A DNA stretch of 64,000 bases from Mycolicibacterium sp. P1-5 (GCF_008329565.1 NZ_NPKT01000012.1:62001-126000); one strand, 5' to 3'; shown: positions 36,193 to 44,564, counted from the first letter of the stretch. Program-made: numbers and translations. The notes: generated by a model from the letters alone, not told the origin.

Positions 36193-36807
36193 GTGACATT
36201 GGGCAAGTTGACGGGCGTCGTGTCGGCCACGCTGGCGGTTGCGCTGATAGTGACGATCGCAGGGTGTTCGGACGACAACAAGCCGGTCGCCGCCAAGTGC
36301 GACGAGGTGTCGGCGCCGCTGATCGACATTCCCACCCGAACCGACCAGGAGCCGCGGTTGCGGCTGCCGCAGCCGCAGGGCTGGGAACGCACCACCAAAC
36401 TGGACTCGGAGTCCATCCGGTACGCGATCCGCAATCCAGGGCTGGCTGATGAGGGATTCACGCCCAATGCCGTCGTCACCCTGCAGAAGGTGGGCGCGAC
36501 GGAGGGCAACGCCCAGCAGATCCTCGACATTCAGAACAAGCAGCTCGTGGCGCGGCTGAAGGTCAAGGACCTCAAGACCAGTTCGGCGCGGGTCTGTGGG
36601 TCGGAGGCTCAGTCCACCACCTACACCGCCCCGGCGATGGGCAAGGTCCCGGCCCGCAACGCAACCTCACTCGCGGTGGTCTACACCGATGGCGACGTCA
36701 ACTACGTCAGCACGCTGACCGTGCAGACGATCAAGCCCGACAATCCCACGTACGCAGCCGATTCGGCGACGATCCTCAAGGGATTCCAGATAGTTCCGGC
36801 TAAATAG
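36193..36807 (+). CDS. LpqN/LpqT-family lipoprotein
   Basis: A 204-residue protein with a lipoprotein signal (hydrophobic residues 9-23, lipobox IAGC). The mature part has the LpqN-family features PRLRLPQPQGWERTTKLDSE, YAIRNPGLADEGFTPNAVVT and a C-terminal SATILKGFQIV. GTG 36193 has AAGGGG just before it; TTG 36199 is an alternative. Family members are surface lipoproteins of mycobacteria with ligand-binding or host-interaction roles. Its stop overlaps that of the convergent HxlR gene by 8 nt. Confidence 0.85.
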   Translation: MTLGKLTGVVSATLAVALIVTIAGCSDDNKPVAAKCDEVSAPLIDIPTRTDQEPRLRLPQPQGWERTTKLDSESIRYAIRNPGLADEGFTPNAVVTLQKVGATEGNAQQILDIQNKQLVARLKVKDLKTSSARVCGSEAQSTTYTAPAMGKVPARNATSLAVVYTDGDVNYVSTLTVQTIKPDNPTYAADSATILKGFQIVPAK

Positions 36808-37756
36808 CGACGGGGCTGACTTGTGCCCCGCTCAGCCGTTCGGTGCAGCAGTCGCAGGCGAGTTCGCCGGTGAAGCCCGACCCGCAGTCGTGGTGGGTCA
36901 TCACCACGGCCGGCCCTTCGGGCGCCTGGAACCACCACTGCGCCCACTGCAGCGCGGCGGTCAGCACCGGGAAGAACGCCCGCCCCTTCTCGGTCAGCAG
37001 GTAGGCGGCCCGCTCGGGACCGGAGCGCTCCGTCGGCGCGGTGGTGAAAACGCCGAGATTGCAGAACGTCTGGAGCCGTTCGGCCAGCAGGCTGGGCGGT
37101 GCGCCGAGCTGGGTCTGGAAATCGGTGAAGCGGGTGGTGCCCAGGAAAGCCGCCAGCAGAAGGGCTGCGGCCCAACGGTTGCCGAACACACTCATGGTTT
37201 CCGGGAACAACCCGGCCTCGCGCGCCGCGCTCTCCGAATCCGATCGGCGTCGCGTCGAGGCGGCCGGCGCCGACCGCGTCCAGTCTCCGCTCGGGCCGAG
37301 GCTCAGCTCCACGTCGGATCCGGTGACCACGGCTTGACAGGTGTTGCAGCGCAGCAACGGTGCGAAATGCGACCCGCACGCCAGGTGGCGCATGGCCGGC
37401 AAGGCTTCCTGATGTTCGGTGACCCAGTTGCGTTCCCACTCCCAGATCGACAACAGTGCCGGCCACAGTGAACGCCCGCGGCCGGTGATCAGGTACTCGG
37501 TGCGGGCCCGGGTGGAGGCATGCACCTTGCGGGTCAGCAGCCCGTCGCCGACCAGGATCCGCAGCCGGTTGGTGAGCACCGAGTTCGAGATCGTCAGCCG
37601 CGACATGAACTGGCTGTAGCGGGTGGCGCCGAGCAGCGCCTGCTGCACGATCAGAAGGTTCCACTCGTCACCGAGTAGGCCCAGCATCCTGCCGATGGCA
37701 TTGGGACTGTCGGGCGCCAAGACGGTGGGCGTCTCGACGGACTGCGGCTCGGTCAC
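36800..37756 (-). CDS. Tandem HxlR-type winged-helix regulator
   Basis: GTG 37756 overlaps the carotenoid oxygenase stop (TAGTG) and gives 318 residues. Two HxlR winged helices are present, residues about 20-115 (GDEWNLLIVQQALLGATRYSQF) and about 190-285 (FGNRWAAALLLAAFLGTTRFTDF). Each is followed by a Cys/His-rich tail: CGSHFAPLLRCNTC and HHDCGSGFTGELACDCC, possible metal or redox sites. A normal HxlR protein has one domain and dimerises; this looks like a covalent dimer. It closes the thiolase-oxygenase operon and probably regulates it. Confidence 0.85.
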   Translation of the reverse strand: MTEPQSVETPTVLAPDSPNAIGRMLGLLGDEWNLLIVQQALLGATRYSQFMSRLTISNSVLTNRLRILVGDGLLTRKVHASTRARTEYLITGRGRSLWPALLSIWEWERNWVTEHQEALPAMRHLACGSHFAPLLRCNTCQAVVTGSDVELSLGPSGDWTRSAPAASTRRRSDSESAAREAGLFPETMSVFGNRWAAALLLAAFLGTTRFTDFQTQLGAPPSLLAERLQTFCNLGVFTTAPTERSGPERAAYLLTEKGRAFFPVLTAALQWAQWWFQAPEGPAVVMTHHDCGSGFTGELACDCCTERLSGAQVSPVAI

Positions 37757-39273
37757 TACAGTCCGATCGCCTCGGCGGCCGAGTCCACGGTGTGCCAGCG
37801 GCGCAGCGCGTTTCCGCCCACCCAGGTGGAATGGGTGCCGCTGGAGATCCGTTCCGGCAGTTGAAGTTTGCACACCGGGCCGTCAGCCAGCCGGGCGGCG
37901 TCGAACACCAGGCAGTACGAGGCGTCGGCGGTCATGTCGGTGGTCAGCGTGACCAGGTAACCGTCGTCCTCGGACCGGCTGCCGACTCGCGGAGCCATGG
38001 CGGTCTCGCTGCCGTAGACGCCGTCGTCGAAGGTGTAGCGCTCCTCGGCGCCGGTGCGCACGTCGTGGCGGACCAGCCCGTCGAACAGGAACCAGCCGGG
38101 TTTGCCGGTGGCCGCATAGGTGTAGCGATACGGCTCGCCGAGATGGCCGGTGTTGATCATGCCGAACTCGGTGATGCTGTCCGACAACGGTTCTTCGGTG
38201 AGTCCGCCGGTGACGAGGTTGAGCCGCCAGCGGTGCAGCCGGGCCTGCATGCGGTCCAGCGCGAGGAATCGGAAGGCCCGCTGCCACTTGGTGCCGGTGC
38301 CGTTGTCGGTCGGCTCGGGATCGCCCTGGAAGAAGCCGTCCAGCACGATCTCGTCCCCGTCCTCGTAGGCATTGACGAAGTGCAGGACGAACGTCGGATC
38401 GGCCTCGAACCACTGGATTTGATTCGTGGAACCCCGGCGGGGAAGGACCGCGAACCGCGACGGCATGTCCCGGTGGAATCGGGCCATGTGCACATCGCGC
38501 TCGAGCAACTCGGGATCCCAGAACAGCGGGAAGTCGTTGAGGATCACATGGTTTCGGGTGAACGCCATGTCGTGCGGCAGCCTCGGGCCCGGCAGCGGGA
38601 CGTCGACGTAGTGCGCCAGGTCGTTGTTCGCGTCGACCACTCCGTAGTGCATGTAGGGCGCGTTCTTGGAGTAGTTGAAGAACAGCATCTCATCGGTGCG
38701 GTCGTCGACCTTCGGATGAGCCGAGACACCCCAGTCGCCCGGGAACCCGCCGCCCCACGTCTCCTTGCCGAGCGTCTCGGCGGAGTACGGGTCGACGCGG
38801 TACAGGTCACCGCACTGGTAGAAGCTCGTCAACGCGGTGCCCCGGTGCACCACGACATCGGTGCTGGACGCGTCCTTCATCAGCGTGCGCGCGCCCCAGC
38901 CGTAGTCCACCTTCGCCAGGGGCAACGGTTCGGCCAGCCCCGGCCAGAGCGGGCCGCCGGCGTCGTTCTCCGCCTCGAACCCGTCAGTGCGGACAAACCG
39001 GTTGCGGTAGAACGCCTTTCCATCGCGGAAGCCGACGATGTGCAGCATGCCGTCACCGTCGAACGGGTGGTACGCCTTCAGGGCCGGGTGCAGCGGGTTC
39101 TCGGTGTTGCGGAGATAGACCCCGTCGAGGTCGGCGGGGATCTCTCCATCGACGACGAGGAGGTCGTCGGCGCTCCACTCGGTGGTCTGCGGTCGCCAGG
39201 GGCCGGTTCGGTAGGGGTGGTCGTCGTCCTCGGGCAGGGTCGAGAGGAACCGGCCGACGATCTCAGTGTCCAT
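37756..39273 (-). CDS. Carotenoid/stilbene cleavage oxygenase (RPE65 family)
   Basis: The 505-residue protein has the family opening DDLLVVDGEIPADLDGVYLRN and the propeller His ligands in AYHPFDGDGMLH, SAHPKVDDRTDE, LPHDMAFTRNHVIL and the C-terminal ISSGTHSTWVGG, which coordinate iron. Members cleave double bonds of carotenoids, apocarotenoids or lignostilbenes; mycobacterial Rv0654 cleaves carotenoids. It overlaps the thiolase gene by 11 nt, so cleavage products may feed acyl-CoA metabolism (inference). Confidence 0.9.
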   Translation of the reverse strand: MDTEIVGRFLSTLPEDDDHPYRTGPWRPQTTEWSADDLLVVDGEIPADLDGVYLRNTENPLHPALKAYHPFDGDGMLHIVGFRDGKAFYRNRFVRTDGFEAENDAGGPLWPGLAEPLPLAKVDYGWGARTLMKDASSTDVVVHRGTALTSFYQCGDLYRVDPYSAETLGKETWGGGFPGDWGVSAHPKVDDRTDEMLFFNYSKNAPYMHYGVVDANNDLAHYVDVPLPGPRLPHDMAFTRNHVILNDFPLFWDPELLERDVHMARFHRDMPSRFAVLPRRGSTNQIQWFEADPTFVLHFVNAYEDGDEIVLDGFFQGDPEPTDNGTGTKWQRAFRFLALDRMQARLHRWRLNLVTGGLTEEPLSDSITEFGMINTGHLGEPYRYTYAATGKPGWFLFDGLVRHDVRTGAEERYTFDDGVYGSETAMAPRVGSRSEDDGYLVTLTTDMTADASYCLVFDAARLADGPVCKLQLPERISSGTHSTWVGGNALRRWHTVDSAAEAIGL

Positions 39274-40492
39274 CGTCGGCCGATCCGATCACGAAACTGA
39301 CTGTGGTCGCGGTGCTTCCGCCGAAATTCAGGGTGCCGAACCGGCGTGCGCCGTCGACCTGGTAATCCCCGGCGAAGCCACTTACCTGTTTGGCTGCGTC
39401 GAGCATCATCCGGATGCCCGATGCGCCCACCGGGTGGCCACCGCCGATCAGACCACCACCGGGGTTGATCGGAAGCCGGCCACCGATCTCGATCTCGCCG
39501 TTCTCGACCGCCTTCCACGACTCACCGGGCCCGGTCAGCCCGATGTGATCGATGGCGAGGTACTCACTCGGGGTGAAGCAGTCGTGTACCTCGATGCCGT
39601 CGAGATCCTCGAGCTCGATGCCGGCCCGGCCGAACGCGTCGAGCACGGCGGCCCGGACGTGAGGCAGCACATACGGGTTCGTCGCGTCGCGGTCGAGCTT
39701 TTGCCGGAGCCCCAACCCAACGGTGCGGTGACCCCAGCCCTCGATCAGCCCGATGGGGCGCACGCCCGGGTGATCGCACAGGAAATCGTCGTTGACCAGA
39801 ACGACGCCTGCGCCGCCGTCGGTCATCTGGCTGCAGTCATAGCGGCGGATCCGGCCCTCGGTGGGTGGGTTGACGGCGTCGTCGCTGCCGTGGGCCACCA
39901 GATCGGGGACCGACCAGTCCCGGGTCTGGGCGTTGGGGTTGCGTTTGGCGTTGGCGAAGTTGAGCGCGGCGATGGCATGCAGGTGCGCATCGTCGATGCC
40001 GAACCGGCGATCGTATTCGTCGGCGACTTCGGCGAACATGGACGGCCACACGAATGTGGCTTCGGCCCCTTCGTGACCGGTCCATGCGGCGGCGCCGAGG
40101 TGGGCGGCCGCCGTGTCGCCCGGCACCGTCTTCTCCAGTTCCACGCCGACCACCAACGCGGTGCGGTAGTTGCCTGCCCGTAGATCGGCCATGGCGGCGA
40201 GTGCGGCCACACCGCCCGAGGCGCAGGCTGCCTCGTGGCGGGTGGCGGGCGTATCCCACAGGCCGTCGTGGACGGTGGCGGGCATGGCGCCGAGGTGGCC
40301 TTGGCGGGCGAACATCTCTCCGAACGCGTTCGCGACATGCACGACTTCGATGTCGGCGGCGTCGATCATCGACCCGCTCAGGGTCAGATCGACGACCTCG
40401 CTCGTGAGTGCGGCGAAGTCGTGGCCTTCGCGGGTGAAATTGCGGGCGAAGTCCGTCTGATAACCACCGAGGATCCAGACATTGCTCGCCAT
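39263..40492 (-). CDS. Thiolase/lipid-transfer (SCP-x type) acyl-CoA acetyltransferase
   Basis: A 409-residue thiolase-fold protein: nucleophile Cys in RHEAACASGGVAAL near residue 91, EVHDCFTPSEYLAI and GGGHPVGASGIRM at the C-terminal catalytic sites. The form is the acetyl-CoA acetyltransferase/lipid-transfer thiolase (Ltp-like) that mycobacteria use in sterol and unusual acyl chain breakdown. It heads the operon with the carotenoid oxygenase and tandem HxlR regulator. The divergent 227-nt gap leads to the GAF-ANTAR gene. Confidence 0.88.
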   Translation of the reverse strand: MASNVWILGGYQTDFARNFTREGHDFAALTSEVVDLTLSGSMIDAADIEVVHVANAFGEMFARQGHLGAMPATVHDGLWDTPATRHEAACASGGVAALAAMADLRAGNYRTALVVGVELEKTVPGDTAAAHLGAAAWTGHEGAEATFVWPSMFAEVADEYDRRFGIDDAHLHAIAALNFANAKRNPNAQTRDWSVPDLVAHGSDDAVNPPTEGRIRRYDCSQMTDGGAGVVLVNDDFLCDHPGVRPIGLIEGWGHRTVGLGLRQKLDRDATNPYVLPHVRAAVLDAFGRAGIELEDLDGIEVHDCFTPSEYLAIDHIGLTGPGESWKAVENGEIEIGGRLPINPGGGLIGGGHPVGASGIRMMLDAAKQVSGFAGDYQVDGARRFGTLNFGGSTATTVSFVIGSADDGH

Positions 40493-40695
40493 ACGCCGAA
40501 ATTACTACAGCTAAGAGAGTGCCGGGCCGGATTCCGCTTGCCCACGGATATCAGGGGCGGCCCCGTCGGCTCGTGGTCTGAACCGACAGGACCTAGCGGG
40601 CGTGGGTGTCGACCACCGCGCCCGCTTGCAGCCCAGCATGCCCTTATGGAAAATCCGCAAACGTGAGACCGGGGCCGGCCGCATTCGTCATTCCG

Positions 40696-40716
40696 GCAAG
40701 TGTGAGTAACACTTGC
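40696..40716 (+). promoter_or_regulatory. Hairpin abutting the GAF-ANTAR start codon
   Basis: GCAAGTGT-GAGTA-ACACTTGC has perfect 8-bp arms and a 5-nt loop, ending 3 nt before ATG 40720, where a ribosome site should be. It may be an RNA hairpin that masks initiation or a DNA operator. A second, longer imperfect hairpin (AGCGGGCG/CGCCCGCT, 40595-40626) lies upstream in the same gap. Confidence 0.5.
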
Positions 40717-40719
40717 TGG

Positions 40720-41403
40720 ATGTCTACGCCCAACCACGATCTGGCGCTGCGGATGGCCGAGTTGGCCAGGAGCACCGCGCCGCCCCGCAAGGTCGACGAG
40801 GTGCTTTCGGGGGTTACCGCCGCGGCGGCCGAGATGATCCCGGGTACCGACACCTGCGGCGTGCTGTTGATGGGCAAGGGCGGCAAGTTCAGTTCGCTGT
40901 TCGGGACGTCGGACTTGATCTACAAGATCGACGCGCTGCAGGAAGAGTGTGGCGAAGGGCCCTGCATCCAGGCCGCGCTTGACGAGCTGATCGTGCGCAC
41001 CGACGACTTCACCACCGAGCGACGCTGGCCCAAATACACCGCCGCGGTCACCGAACTCGGGGTTCGCAGCGGCCTGTCGTTCAAGCTCTACACCGGCGAC
41101 TCGACGGCCGGCGCGCTGAACCTGTTCGGTCTGCAGCCGCATGCCTTCGACGGACAGTCTGAGGCGATCGGCTCGGTGCTGGCTGCCCATGCGGCAGCGG
41201 CGATCCTGGCGAGCCGCCACGGCGAGCAACTCGAATCGGCGTTGACCACGCGCGACATCATCGGTCAGGCCAAGGGTGTGATCATGGAACGGTTCAACGT
41301 TGACGCCATCCGCGCGTTCGAGATGTTGCGCGAGCTGTCCCAGACCTCCAACACCAGGCTGGTCGACGTTGCCACCCGGGTGGTCGAAACCCGGGGCGCA
41401 TAA
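40720..41403 (+). CDS. GAF-ANTAR regulator (RNA-binding antiterminator type)
   Basis: A 227-residue protein. Residues 25-160 form a GAF sensor domain (TDTCGVLLMGKGGKFSSLFG, CGEGPCIQAA), and residues 170-225 are an ANTAR domain (IIGQAKGVIMERFNVDAIRA, LVDVATRVVETRG). ANTAR proteins bind RNA hairpins and block termination. ATG 40720 is chosen from the domain start; longer readings have no support. The ligand of the GAF domain is unknown. It precedes the GGDEF and hemerythrin genes in the same direction. Confidence 0.9.
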   Translation: MSTPNHDLALRMAELARSTAPPRKVDEVLSGVTAAAAEMIPGTDTCGVLLMGKGGKFSSLFGTSDLIYKIDALQEECGEGPCIQAALDELIVRTDDFTTERRWPKYTAAVTELGVRSGLSFKLYTGDSTAGALNLFGLQPHAFDGQSEAIGSVLAAHAAAAILASRHGEQLESALTTRDIIGQAKGVIMERFNVDAIRAFEMLRELSQTSNTRLVDVATRVVETRGA

Positions 41404-41474
41404 CCGCCGCGTGCCTTCCCGGCGCCCCGGTATCGTTGGTCGGAGGATTTTCCGGTGCTGGTGGGGGACGCTCG

Positions 41475-42605
41475 ATGGTGTGGGATGCGCTCAGGCGTTG
41501 GTGGCAGCGATCCACTCATTACGAATGGTTGAGCGGATATCTCGCCGATCGAGGTTTGCGTGGGCCGGCGCGCGCCCTGATGGCCTTCATCGCCGCCTCC
41601 TTCGTGGTGTGCCTGTTGGGACTGCTGCACTCGACCGATGGACCGGTCGGGACCGTGCCCGTCTTCATGACGTGGCTGGCCATCGCGGGCGGGGTGGCGG
41701 GTTGCGCACTCTTCGCGGTGAAGTGGCCGAGCCGCCGAGAGTCAGTGGCGTTCGCCTTCGTCACCAACGCAGCGATCGCGCTGGCCTGTCTGGCCAACCC
41801 GAATCCGCTGCCCGCGGTCGTCGGCTGCATCGCGTTCGCGACCATCGGTGCTTACATCGCGTTCTTCCACACCACCGCACTGGTCCTCTACAACTTCGCC
41901 GTCGCGGCCATCGTGGTGACGAGCGGTGCGGCGCGGATGGCGGCCGCCGGCCATCCCCTCCTTGCCGCTGTTGACTGGTGGCTGATCATCCAGGTCAATA
42001 TCGCGCTGCCACTCGCCATCCAGATCTTGGTCAACGCTCTTAGCGTCGATCTGCTTACCGCCGAACGGGATCCGCTGACCGGTCTGTTCAATCGGCGGCA
42101 GTTCCACCGTGCGACGTCCCGGTTGATCGAGCCGGGGCGGGGTGACGGAGCATATCTCGCAGTGGCGTTGATCGATCTGGACAAGTTCAAGTCGGTCAAC
42201 GACCGCTACGGGCACGCGGCCGGCGACGAGGCGCTGGTGCATGTCGCTCGCGCTCTCGAGCAGGCGGCCGGTGCCAACGCGGTGGTTGCGCGCAGCGGAG
42301 GCGAGGAGTTCTTGGTGGCGATCGCGTTACCCAGCGCGGACTGTCATGAGCTGGCGCAGCGGATCTGCGTCGCGATCGCCGACTCGCAGGCGGGGGTCAC
42401 CGCCAGCGTCGGCACCACGGCGGTTCGGCTGCGCGAAACCGACGGGGACCACAAGTCGCTCCTTGACCGGCTCGTCGCCACCGCCGACTGGGCGATGTAC
42501 CGCGCCAAGCGTGCCGGGGGTAACGGTTGCCGGCACCAGGACACCGATCCCGTCGACCGGCGCCCACCTCATCTCGGCGGGGACGCAAGCCAGTCGATCG
42601 CCTGA
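41475..42605 (+). CDS. Membrane diguanylate cyclase (GGDEF)
   Basis: The 376-residue protein has about six membrane helices (residues 25-195) and a C-terminal GGDEF domain: ERDPLTGLFNRRQFHRATSR, ALIDLDKFKSVNDRYGHAAG and active-site signature SGGEEF near residue 275. The intact signature predicts c-di-GMP synthesis; no EAL domain or RxxD I-site is obvious. ATG 41475 (MVWDALRRW) is preferred to the upstream TTG at 41436. It follows the GAF-ANTAR gene by 71 nt. Confidence 0.9.
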   Translation: MVWDALRRWWQRSTHYEWLSGYLADRGLRGPARALMAFIAASFVVCLLGLLHSTDGPVGTVPVFMTWLAIAGGVAGCALFAVKWPSRRESVAFAFVTNAAIALACLANPNPLPAVVGCIAFATIGAYIAFFHTTALVLYNFAVAAIVVTSGAARMAAAGHPLLAAVDWWLIIQVNIALPLAIQILVNALSVDLLTAERDPLTGLFNRRQFHRATSRLIEPGRGDGAYLAVALIDLDKFKSVNDRYGHAAGDEALVHVARALEQAAGANAVVARSGGEEFLVAIALPSADCHELAQRICVAIADSQAGVTASVGTTAVRLRETDGDHKSLLDRLVATADWAMYRAKRAGGNGCRHQDTDPVDRRPPHLGGDASQSIA

Positions 42606-42654
42606 GCTGTGGACTGCCGTGACGGGGGTCCGTCCGAACCTGGGGAGTGTGGCT

Positions 42655-43128
42655 GTGTGTCAGTACTGCGGATGTCGGGATATGCCGCTGCTCCGCGATT
42701 ACATCGCTGAGCATGAGCGGGCGATCGACCACGGCGGGTCGGTGGTGCGAGCGCTGGACGAGGCTGACTACGGCCGCGCGCATGAATCTCTGTCTGCGAT
42801 GGCGGAGGAGCTGCGAGCCCACTGGAGCGGTGAGGAAAACGGATTATTCGCGGTGATGGCCACCGACGAGCTGTTCGCCTCGCACATCACTCCGCTCGTG
42901 CGTGAACATCGTGAGCTCGATGAGCTGCTGGCGACCGCCGATCTCACCGACGGTGGCGATCGAAAGCTCATCCGCGAAGCCATCTTTGAACTGCGCGAGC
43001 ACATTGTGAAGGAAGAGGATGGCCTCTTCCCTGCATCGTTGACAGCTCTGGACGGCGAGCAGTGGGACGCTGCAATCACCGGCTGGCATCAGGCACATCC
43101 CGGCAAGTCACCGCTCGGCGGCAGCTGA
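42655..43128 (+). CDS. Hemerythrin-like HHE protein with N-terminal CxxCxC
   Basis: GTG 42655 has GGGGA 8 nt upstream and yields a 157-residue protein beginning MCQYCGCRDMPLL. The hemerythrin four-helix bundle shows His residues in EHERAIDHGG, HWSGEENGLF, PLVREHRELDE and REHIVKEEDGLFP, a pattern for a di-iron or oxygen/NO-sensing site. The Cys cluster at the N-terminus could bind metal or sense redox. It lies 49 nt after the diguanylate cyclase, suggesting an oxygen or redox input to this signalling group (inference). Confidence 0.85.
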   Translation: MCQYCGCRDMPLLRDYIAEHERAIDHGGSVVRALDEADYGRAHESLSAMAEELRAHWSGEENGLFAVMATDELFASHITPLVREHRELDELLATADLTDGGDRKLIREAIFELREHIVKEEDGLFPASLTALDGEQWDAAITGWHQAHPGKSPLGGS

Positions 43129-43134
43129 CCCGAG

Positions 43135-43207
43135 TGCCCCCGGCAGGATTCGAACCTGCGACACCGGCTTTAGGAGAGCCGTGCTCTATCCCCTGAGCTA
43201 CGGGGGC
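43135..43207 (-). tRNA. tRNA-Arg (anticodon CCT)
   Basis: A complete cloverleaf on the minus strand: acceptor GCCCCCG/CGGGGGC, D-stem GCTC/GAGC, anticodon stem CGGCT/AGCCG around loop CTCCTAA (anticodon CCT, reading AGG), T-stem GCAGG/CCTGC with TTCGAAT loop, discriminator A. CCA is not encoded. It is 73 nt. Confidence 0.96.
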
Positions 43208-43232
43208 GCAACGGCTGGCAGCTTACCGCGAG

Positions 43233-43332
43233 GTGGGCATCGTGCGATCAGCGCGCAGTGGGCATCGTGTGATCAGCGCGCAGTGGGCACAGCGCGACCA
43301 GCGCGCAGTGGGCACAGTGCTATCAGAGCGCA
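43233..43332. repeat. Four tandem 25-bp repeats upstream of tRNA-Arg
   Basis: Four head-to-tail 25-bp units start at 43233, 43258, 43283 and 43308, each beginning GTGGGCA and ending CAG(C/A)GCGCA. Units 1 and 2 differ at one base, unit 3 from unit 1 at four bases, and unit 4 is the most diverged. The array begins 26 bp upstream of the tRNA 5' end, in its promoter region. Confidence 0.9.
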
Positions 43333-43394
43333 GTGGCCTTGCGCCGGTGCTGTGCTGGGGTAGTCGTGCCGAATCCAAGCGGCAATGCGTCGGA

Positions 43395-43676
43395 TCATGG
43401 TCGGCGTCGTCCTGCCACCAGCGCGCCCCACTCAAAGCGGGCGACGGCCGTCGCATTGCTGTCGACCTCGGCTTCCACGTTCTGGGCCAGCCGGATCAGC
43501 GCTTGGGCCACCCGCCTGATGTCAAGGCGGTGGCGTCGGGCCACCTGGTCGATCTCGCCGGATGCAGCCTGGACTGTGCATCGCTTCAACCCCACGAGCA
43601 CTCCCTCGGCGCACTGCTGCACCTTTGAGTCGTCGTAGCCGTCGTGCTCCGTCAAGAAGCCCTGTAAAACTGTCAT
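43395..43676 (-). CDS. Stand-alone ANTAR-domain protein
   Basis: ATG 43676 has GGGAGG about 7 nt upstream and gives 93 residues. Residues about 20-70 resemble an ANTAR domain (QQCAEGVLVGLKRCTVQAAS, RRHRLDIRRVAQALIRLAQN) with no sensor domain attached. Such short ANTAR proteins may act as RNA-binding antiterminators. It is the second ANTAR protein within 3 kb. The 186 nt between it and the tRNA 5' end are mostly the repeat array. Confidence 0.7.
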   Translation of the reverse strand: MTVLQGFLTEHDGYDDSKVQQCAEGVLVGLKRCTVQAASGEIDQVARRHRLDIRRVAQALIRLAQNVEAEVDSNATAVARFEWGALVAGRRRP

Positions 43677-43730
43677 GCTGTCGCCTCCCGTGCTTATGGC
43701 CATTGCCAGGCCCACGGATTCGCAAACCCC

Positions 43731-44564
43731 TTAGCGAAGCTCCTCGATGACTTTGGCGAAGTACTCCGCGTGGTAGTCCTGCACAGTGAAGTAGGTGATC
43801 CCGTACTCGTCGCGGCGGGCGCGCAGCGTGTCGGCGATATCCCGCGGCGTGCCGGTGAGAACGGTCGGCAGCGCCAGCAGTTGCTCCTCGGTGGCATCGG
43901 GGGCATAGCCGCGGGTCAGTGCGAGATCAGGGATGCCCGACGAGTCCGTCGGCACGCCGGTGATCGCGATGTTCAGTTCGAGATCGGCGAACCGGTCGCC
44001 GGCCGCACCGCGCACGAACTCGACGCGCTCGGCCAGCGGGTCATGGCCCGGGTACTGCGGCACGCCGCCGCCGGTGAGGCCGATGATGTCGGCGTGCTGG
44101 GCGGCGATGCGCAGCACACGGTCGCCGTTGCCCGCGATGAGGATCGGGATCGTCGGTGCGGTTTCCTTGAGATACCGGGTGGTGTGCCGCAGGTGATCGA
44201 CCCGCTCGCCGGCGCTCGGGTAGGGCATCTCGGCGGCCTCGAACTCCTCGCGCACATAGCCGGTGCCCAGTCCGAGGTCGAGCCGGCCCTCGCTCAGGAC
44301 GTCGACGGCGACGGCGTCACGGGCCAGCAGGGCGGGCTTGTAGAACGCGGCGTTGATGACGAACGTCCCGACCCGCATCGTCTTCGCGGCCTCGGCCGCG
44401 GCCACCATCGTGGGGAACGGCGCAGGCACTCCGAAGCGGCCGAGATGGTCCGGCACATGCAGGACGTCGAACCCCAGATCTTCGAAGCGGCGCACCGTCT
44501 CGCGCAGCCGCTGTGCCGACTTGACCGACCGCACGCCGATGCCGAAGCGAAAGTCTTTGCCCAT
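43731..44564 (-). CDS. LLM-class F420-dependent oxidoreductase
   Basis: A 277-residue luciferase-like (TIM-barrel) protein: FRFGIGVRSVKSAQRLRETV, EDLGFDVLHVPDHLGRFGVP and GRLDLGLGTGYVREEFEAAE, with IPILIAGNGDRVLRIAAQHAD in the cofactor region. This subclass in mycobacteria normally uses F420. Substrate unknown. It is divergent from the following ligase gene. Confidence 0.88.
   Translation of the reverse strand: MGKDFRFGIGVRSVKSAQRLRETVRRFEDLGFDVLHVPDHLGRFGVPAPFPTMVAAAEAAKTMRVGTFVINAAFYKPALLARDAVAVDVLSEGRLDLGLGTGYVREEFEAAEMPYPSAGERVDHLRHTTRYLKETAPTIPILIAGNGDRVLRIAAQHADIIGLTGGGVPQYPGHDPLAERVEFVRGAAGDRFADLELNIAITGVPTDSSGIPDLALTRGYAPDATEEQLLALPTVLTGTPRDIADTLRARRDEYGITYFTVQDYHAEYFAKVIEELR

Noticed and set aside
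37792..39300. A 502-codon plus-strand ORF opposite the carotenoid oxygenase
   Set aside because: Shadow of the oxygenase frame; low-information sequence without motifs.
40595..40626. AGCGGGCG/CGCCCGCT hairpin as a terminator
   Set aside because: It lies between divergent genes where no transcript needs to end, its inner stem is imperfect and there is no U tract. It may be a leader structure and is mentioned with the ANTAR gene.
43233..43332. CRISPR array
   Set aside because: Units are directly adjacent without spacers, no cas genes are present, and there are only four units.
43181..43363. Short plus-strand ORF reading through the repeat array
   Set aside because: It reads the 25-bp repeats as repeating peptides and overlaps the tRNA; no ribosome site or homology.
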